Assembly: GCA_033239005.1 (NCBI GenBank)
Contig: BSQZ01000028.1
Location: 3,577,001 to 3,641,000 of the forward strand
Length of the DNA stretch: 64,000 nt
Direction: 5' to 3'
Origin: Lamellibrachia satsuma
Taxonomy: Eukaryota; Annelida; Polychaeta; Sabellida; Siboglinidae
Below, piece by piece: positions 59,286-64,000 of the stretch. The notes beneath the pieces were generated by a model. That model was given only the letters and a program-made list of their open reading frames with translations. It was not told where the DNA came from and made no database searches. The stretch's first letter is position 1. Each line of letters begins with the position of its first letter. The position numbers were made by a program, and so were the translations under genes.

Positions 59286-60429
59286 GTCAATCATCACCCC
59301 ATGTCATGTGTTTAGTATAACTGGCAGTGGTCGTGGACACTTCTGTTGTGTTTCATGCAGAGCTGGGGTGAATGTCAATCATCTCCCCGTGTCATGTGTT
59401 TAGTATAACTGGCAGTGGTCGTGGACACTTCTGTTGTGATTCATCTAGGGCTGGGGTGAATGTCAATCATCTTCCCGTGTCATGTGTTTAGTATAACTGG
59501 CAGTGGTCGTGGACACTTCTGTTGTGTTTCATGCAGGGCTGGGGTGAATGTCAATCATCTCCCCGTGTCATGTGTTTAGTATAACTGGCAGTGGTCGTGG
59601 ACACTTCTGTTGTTTCATGCAGGGCTGGGGTGAATGTCAATCATCTCCCCATGTCATGTGTTTAGTATAACTGGCAGTGGTCGTGGACACTTCTGTTGTG
59701 ATTCATCTAGGGCTGGGGTGAATGTCAATCATCTTCCCGTGTCATGTGTTTAGTATAACTGGCAGTGGTCGTGGACACTTCTGTTGTGATTCATGCAGGG
59801 CTGGGGTGAATGTCAATCATCTCCCCATGTCATGTGTTTAGTATAACTGGCAGTGGTCGTGGACACTTCTGTTGTGATTCATCTAGGGCTGGGGTGAATG
59901 TCAATCATCTCCCCGTGTCATGTGTTTAGTATAACTGGCAGTGGTCGTGGACACTTCTGTTGTGATTCATGCAGGGCTGGGGTGAATGTCAATCATCTCC
60001 CCATGTCATGTGTTTAGTATAACTGGCAGTGGTCGTGGACACTTCTGTTGTGTTTCATGCAGGGCTGGGGTGAATGTCAATCATCTCCCCGTGTCATGTG
60101 TTTAGTATAACTGGCAGTGGTCATGAACACTTCTGTTGTGATTCATGCAGGGCTGGGGTGAATGTCAATCATCTCCCCGTGTCATGTGTTTAGTATACCT
60201 GGCAGTGGTCGTGGACACTTCTGTTGTGATTCATGCAGGGCTGGGGTGAATGTCAATCATCTCCCCGTGTCATGTGTTTAGTATAACTGGCAGTGGTCAT
60301 GGACACTTCTGTTGTGATTCATGCAGGGCTGGGGTGAATGTCAATCATCTCCCCGTGTCATGTGTTTAGTATACCTGGCAGTGGTCGTGGACACTTCTGT
60401 TGTGTTTCATGCAGAGCTGGGGTGAATGC
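59286..60429. repeat. 88-bp minisatellite, about 13 copies, in an SLC5 intron
   Basis: Units start GTCAATCATCTCCCCGTGTC; variants (ATGCAGGGC versus ATCTAGGGC, CCCCGTG versus CCCCATG) recur in a pattern suggesting 2-3-unit duplications. It begins about 105 bases upstream (in gene sense) of the exon starting at 59178. Confidence 0.95.
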
Positions 60430-60688
60430 AAATGTAAGGGAGCAGTTTGGTCACTAACACATAATATAGAGTTAAGTTGCAGCTTGTGTTGACTGGCTAC
60501 CTAATCTTGTTGATGGTGTCATTACTTGCCACCATATGGCAGCACCCTGGGTAATCCAATGCATTCTATAGAGAATATAGTTAATTAGTTATTACTGTTG
60601 TAACTATTTCTCTCCTACAACAATACGCACAGACGGATCTTGGGATACTACCGATGAGACAGTGTAAGCAACATGTGTGTCAGTAATG

Positions 60689-60754
60689 CTATTGACACAT
60701 TTGATGCCCTATTGACACATTTGATGCCTTATTGACACATTTGATGCCCTATTG
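60689..60754. repeat. 20-bp tandem repeat, 3 copies
   Basis: Unit ATTGACACATTTGATGCCCT; middle copy has CTT. Confidence 0.93.
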
Positions 60755-62345
60755 CGCAAGAATGTTTATGGTTTTAGAAAACATATTCTGAACGTTGACA
60801 ATGAAATGATAAAATGCATGTACAATTGTACAGATATTTCTGACTTTTTAAAACTTATTTACTTATTAAATGCTATGCATCTTGTATACCTATTTGTATG
60901 TACTGATTGTTTATGGGTGTTTTTACCTGAAATAAATGTATTCGTATTATGGTTAATTGCATTTACTGTGTAGGTTGCTGGTCATATTACTGATAATTAA
61001 GTTGTTTAAATATAAAATTTACCCAAGAGACAGGGGTCACGTGTGGTCAGGGGAGGGGCACTGCCCCAGTGGGCCAGCCATGATCCCACAGTCAACAAGG
61101 CAACAACAACCCTGTTTTGGTAAGTCTCTAAATACTACGGGTGGTTAGCAGAAGAAAACGAATCCTTTTAATTTATAATTGTACCACAATGTCTATTGGA
61201 GAACTGTCCATCTTTCTATGTAAACGTATTTACGTTTGTAAAGAGCAAGGCAATGTAACCAACTTTATAACTTGTAATCTGTAACTAGTAAGAAGTTGGT
61301 TATTGATAGCAGTGGACACACATGTCCATCTCTCTGGTGGGAAGATTATTAATTGGTTATCTATTTATCTTAGTGGACAACTAGAGCAATGGGAAGTGTG
61401 CTCTAGTCAAGTCACGTTCTTGTGTCTTCGGAAGGGTTGACTTCCATCAAATTGGATACTTGAGGATTAACATAGATATACATTAAGACAATGCCCAACA
61501 CTTAGATGACTTAATGAATACACTAGCTTGTGTGTGGGTAGAATCAATAACTGCTGAACTTTGCCGATGTTAACTTGATGCTAATGTATGTGAAACGTCT
61601 GCTATAAAGGCAACTAATCAGATGTAGTTTAGAGGCGCAGTAGCAGTAGGGAAACAGCAGGACTCAGATCAGGACGATGTAATGTTATATGATGGCTCGA
61701 CAGCCAGCAAAGACGAAGATGTGTTAAGTTTCCACTCTAAGAAGAAATACGGATGGAAGGAAGACGAACATGTTTAGCAATGATGTAGAGACAAGCTGAT
61801 TGTGACTGTGTTCTACTTCTGTCTGTTTAATAAATTCTTGCAAAGTCAAGGACTTGGAATCTCTCTGAATATTATCTATAAATGACAAACTCACTGCAAT
61901 GGGTGTAACATTTATAAGCTGTCTGTTAACAGCCAGTGCTTAATGACATTTTGAAAGCTTGTAGCCAGTAGCTGGTAGAACAGTTTAGAAAGTTAAGTTT
62001 AATCATGTTTAGTGCTGTTATATAGTTAATGTATTATGATATTTAATATGCATTATACAGGGACTGTACATGTAGAGTCCTTGTATAACATTCTGTACAG
62101 TTAAGCCAGAATCAGATTGGAGCAGTCTCCTTCTCTTTGATGTTGTCTTGATTAATCACCATGTGGCACTGGCTGGGTAGGGTGTGTGAAATACTCCTTT
62201 TTTTGGATACCAATACTCCTAGAAATGTTATTAGATATGTATTGATATGATCAATGCAATTTAATTTATTATTTATTAATATTCCCAGAAATATTATATT
62301 GCTTAGTGTCTATTTTTATTCCATCAACAGAAATGTTGTTATTTC

Positions 62346-62645
62346 TTTTTCTTACACTGTGGGTATTGCTAAAGGTCACTGGATGTGTTTTTCTTACACT
62401 GTGGGCATTGCTAAAGGTCACTGGATGTGTTTTTCTTACACTGTGGGTATTGCTAAAGGTCACTGGATGTGTTTTTCTTACACTGTGGGTATTGCTAAAG
62501 GTCACTGAATGTGTTTTTCTTACACTGTGGGTATTGCTAAAGGTCACTGGATGTGTTTTTCTTACACTGTGGGTATTGCTAAAGGTCACTGGATGTGTTT
62601 TTCTTACACTGTGGGTATTGCTAAAGGTCACTGGATGTGTTTTCT
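62346..62645. repeat. 42-bp minisatellite, about 7 copies
   Basis: Unit TTTTTCTTACACTGTGGGTA then TTGCTAAAGGTCACTGGATGTG. It is divisible by 3, so long open frames on both strands are artefacts. It lies in an SLC5 intron. Confidence 0.95.
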
Positions 62646-62749
62646 TAATGTTCAATGAGAGTTTATTGATTTAATTGATTGTTTATTGATTTGATAGATT
62701 TGATAACTGTAGATGTCTATCTTTCACGGTGACCAACTGCACCTGTACT

Positions 62750-62880
62750 AGTGATTCGACATAAGGCATATCTGGGTAAACATTTACCCCCCAGTGTGGG
62801 ATCTTTTACTTACCTAGGCACAGACCCCTGGCAGGAGGCATAGCTTTCTGCATCTCACCCATAAAACATATATCTTATAA
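62750..62880 (-). mobile_element. SINE body fragment
   Basis: Shares TTTACCCCC-AGTGTGGGAT and the AGCTTTCTGCATCTCACCCA-type stretch with the body of the copy at 63195-63440 (TTTACCCCCTGTGTAGGATA, TAGAGTCTCATCCAAAAGAC). The tRNA-like head is missing. Confidence 0.4.
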
Positions 62881-63016
62881 GCTTACATGCCACTATAAAA
62901 AACAATGCAGGGTGATATTAAATGGTATAACAGCTAGCATTGTGGCGATGCTTCATATTTTCTCTTTTAGTAAATAAATGTGTGAAAAGAGATCAAGAGG
63001 ATGAGACTGTTCTCAC

Positions 63017-63102
63017 CTGAGGGCGCCACTAAACAGCACTGCGAGAAAGATGCCAGGAAATCCAGGGAAGTTGAGCACATCGACCATGTAGTAGGGGAGC
63101 AA
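63017..63102 (-). CDS. SLC5-family transporter exon (TM7-TM8 region)
   Basis: 86 nt from acceptor TATGTTCCAG to donor CTCAG|GTGAGA, 28 codons plus two bases. Encodes LLPYYMVDVLNFPGFPGIFL then AVLFSGAL, matching the family pattern Q-(L/M)PY-V-D-L--PG-PG-F-A-L-SG-LS. Confidence 0.9.
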
Positions 63103-63194
63103 CTGGAACATATAACACAGGGCTGAGGGAGGGTTCATTCATTCAACTGTGTCTTCATGCAAAGTATTTGGCAGAATTAACTGAGCCGTGCCAT

Positions 63195-63440
63195 GGATGC
63201 TCCTGCAGTGACACGTGGTTGAGAGATGGAGTCCACAGCAGGTTACACGTTTACCCCCTGTGTAGGATACGGGATAGACGCCAGGTAGAAAAGACCTACG
63301 GCTTTTAGAGTCTCATCCAAAAGACATATGCAAAGTGGAGTGAACTAAAATTGGCCATGTTTTGAAACAACAGTATGGTGGACTCAAACACTGTCCTCTC
63401 GACTGAGTCCAGTGCTCTAACCACTGAGCCACCGTGCCTC
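63195..63440 (-). mobile_element. tRNA-derived SINE with clear A and B boxes
   Basis: On the minus strand from 63438: GGCACGGTGGCTCAGTGGTT (A-box TGGCTCAGTGG), then GTGTTTGAGTCC (B-box) about 45 bases on. The body continues to about 63195. It lies in the intron between two SLC5 exons, on the same strand as the gene. Confidence 0.65.
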
Positions 63441-63515
63441 ATGCATAGGCTAATACCAGTTACAGACCAGGCAGAGCTATGTGGTGGGAGCACAGAGTGT
63501 GCTGTAGACTCTCAC

Positions 63516-63651
63516 CTGGTTGGAGTTAGTGATGTAGCCCGCCCTAAGAGGATCACAGTTGACCGCGGCATAGTGGGCGTAGACGACCAGACCAACGAGG
63601 CCAGCGAGGGCGTTGATGATCAGCAGACCTGGGATGTTGAGGTACACGGAT
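63516..63651 (-). CDS. SLC5-family transporter, 5'-most exon in the window
   Basis: 136 nt from acceptor GTATGTTAG to donor CAG|GTGAGA; one base completes a codon and 45 codons follow. Encodes YLNIPGLLIINALAGLVGLV, then VYAHYAAVNCDPLRAGYI and TNSNQ. The C-D-P---AG-I-----Q block is a signature of the SLC5A8/A12/A5/A6 branch. With the other seven exons, 991 nt give 329 residues in unbroken phase, the C-terminal half of a ~600-residue Na+-coupled transporter of the plasma membrane (LeuT fold). Substrate (monocarboxylate, vitamin or iodide) cannot be read from sequence. The 5' part is outside the window. Confidence 0.9.
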
Positions 63652-64000
63652 CTAACATACAACACATTCAACTGTATGACAAACCATGGTTTTCAGAATC
63701 TGTAACCAACAATTTGTCTTGTTTGAACATCAACATTAACCCTTTCCTGACCACTTACTATACAGTCCACCGTCTAGTAGCCACTGGTCATTAAACATGC
63801 ACTTTCCCATTGTCTCTTGTATTCTTTTAAACTGTTTATCTCGGGTCACTTCATAAACACAAAGACTATCGCCATTTGCACAGCATCCACTGGTTCACCT
63901 GTTCTGGTTTTCGAAGCGCCACCTAGTGGACTAATGGGGAATCGTGCACGCTGTAACAATGTGTTGATTGTTTCCACCGATCTCTTTGATAGAGATCAAT

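Noticed and set aside
62254..62674. ORFs across the 42-bp array
   Set aside because: The unit length is a multiple of 3 and intronic in the SLC5 gene; artefact.

Overview
This is an AT-rich, repeat-laden stretch of an animal nuclear genome. Short exons are separated by long introns with GT-AG junctions, and there are poly(A) signals, LINE, SINE and hAT-like elements and many minisatellites. The coding remnants (an SLC5 transporter, a THAP domain, an OTU-like protease, CR1/jockey-type LINEs whose ORF1 carries a PHD-like finger) and the repeat style suggest a marine lophotrochozoan, most likely a mollusc. That placement is inference; nothing here fixes a species. Most open reading frames are shadows of tandem arrays.

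Host-gene content. (1) 367-741, minus: three short exons joining in phase to the C-terminus of an unrecognised protein. (2) 9401-11570, minus: two phase-compatible exons of an unrecognised, probably nuclear, Lys/Ser-rich protein with four 13-residue repeats, each holding a SUMO-consensus-like VKKE. (3) 45168-45880, plus: an exon resembling the start of an integrase zinc-binding domain, then a terminal exon with the C-terminal part of an OTU-like protease. (4) 50175-50247, plus: a first exon beginning a THAP domain. (5) 55554-63651, minus: eight exons in unbroken phase giving the C-terminal ~329 residues of an SLC5 sodium-coupled solute transporter close to the SLC5A8/A12/A5/A6 group; its N-terminal half lies beyond the right edge.

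Mobile elements. The clearest is a 6,043-bp hAT-like element (37846-43888) with perfect 8-bp target duplications, inserted in the second monomer of a ~540-bp tandem repeat; the neighbouring monomer is a ready-made empty site. Two LINE copies are nested in it: a decayed 3.5-kb copy on minus and a 3' fragment on plus. Other candidates are at 11677-13008, 16384-17409, 18516-19250, 30026-31757 and 48639-49799, plus a 5'-truncated LINE at 28855-29505, several tRNA-headed SINEs and four families of dispersed repeats.

Tandem repeats. More than twenty arrays (units 2 to ~540 bp) total about 9 kb by adding the listed spans. The most interesting is the 40-bp array at about 10890-11470: its unit begins with the last bases of the adjacent exon and its 5' splice site, so intron growth has copied a splice donor over a dozen times. 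Between 33.0 and 36.7 kb six different arrays lie almost end to end, including polypurine tracts in a 792-bp duplication.

No CRISPR, operon, rRNA or confident functional tRNA gene was seen. The remaining long stretches (742-1490, 2551-4015, 8130-9400, 14290-15370, 20810-23850, 24650-27600, 53350-54140, 60780-62340) hold only unrecognised AT-rich sequence.
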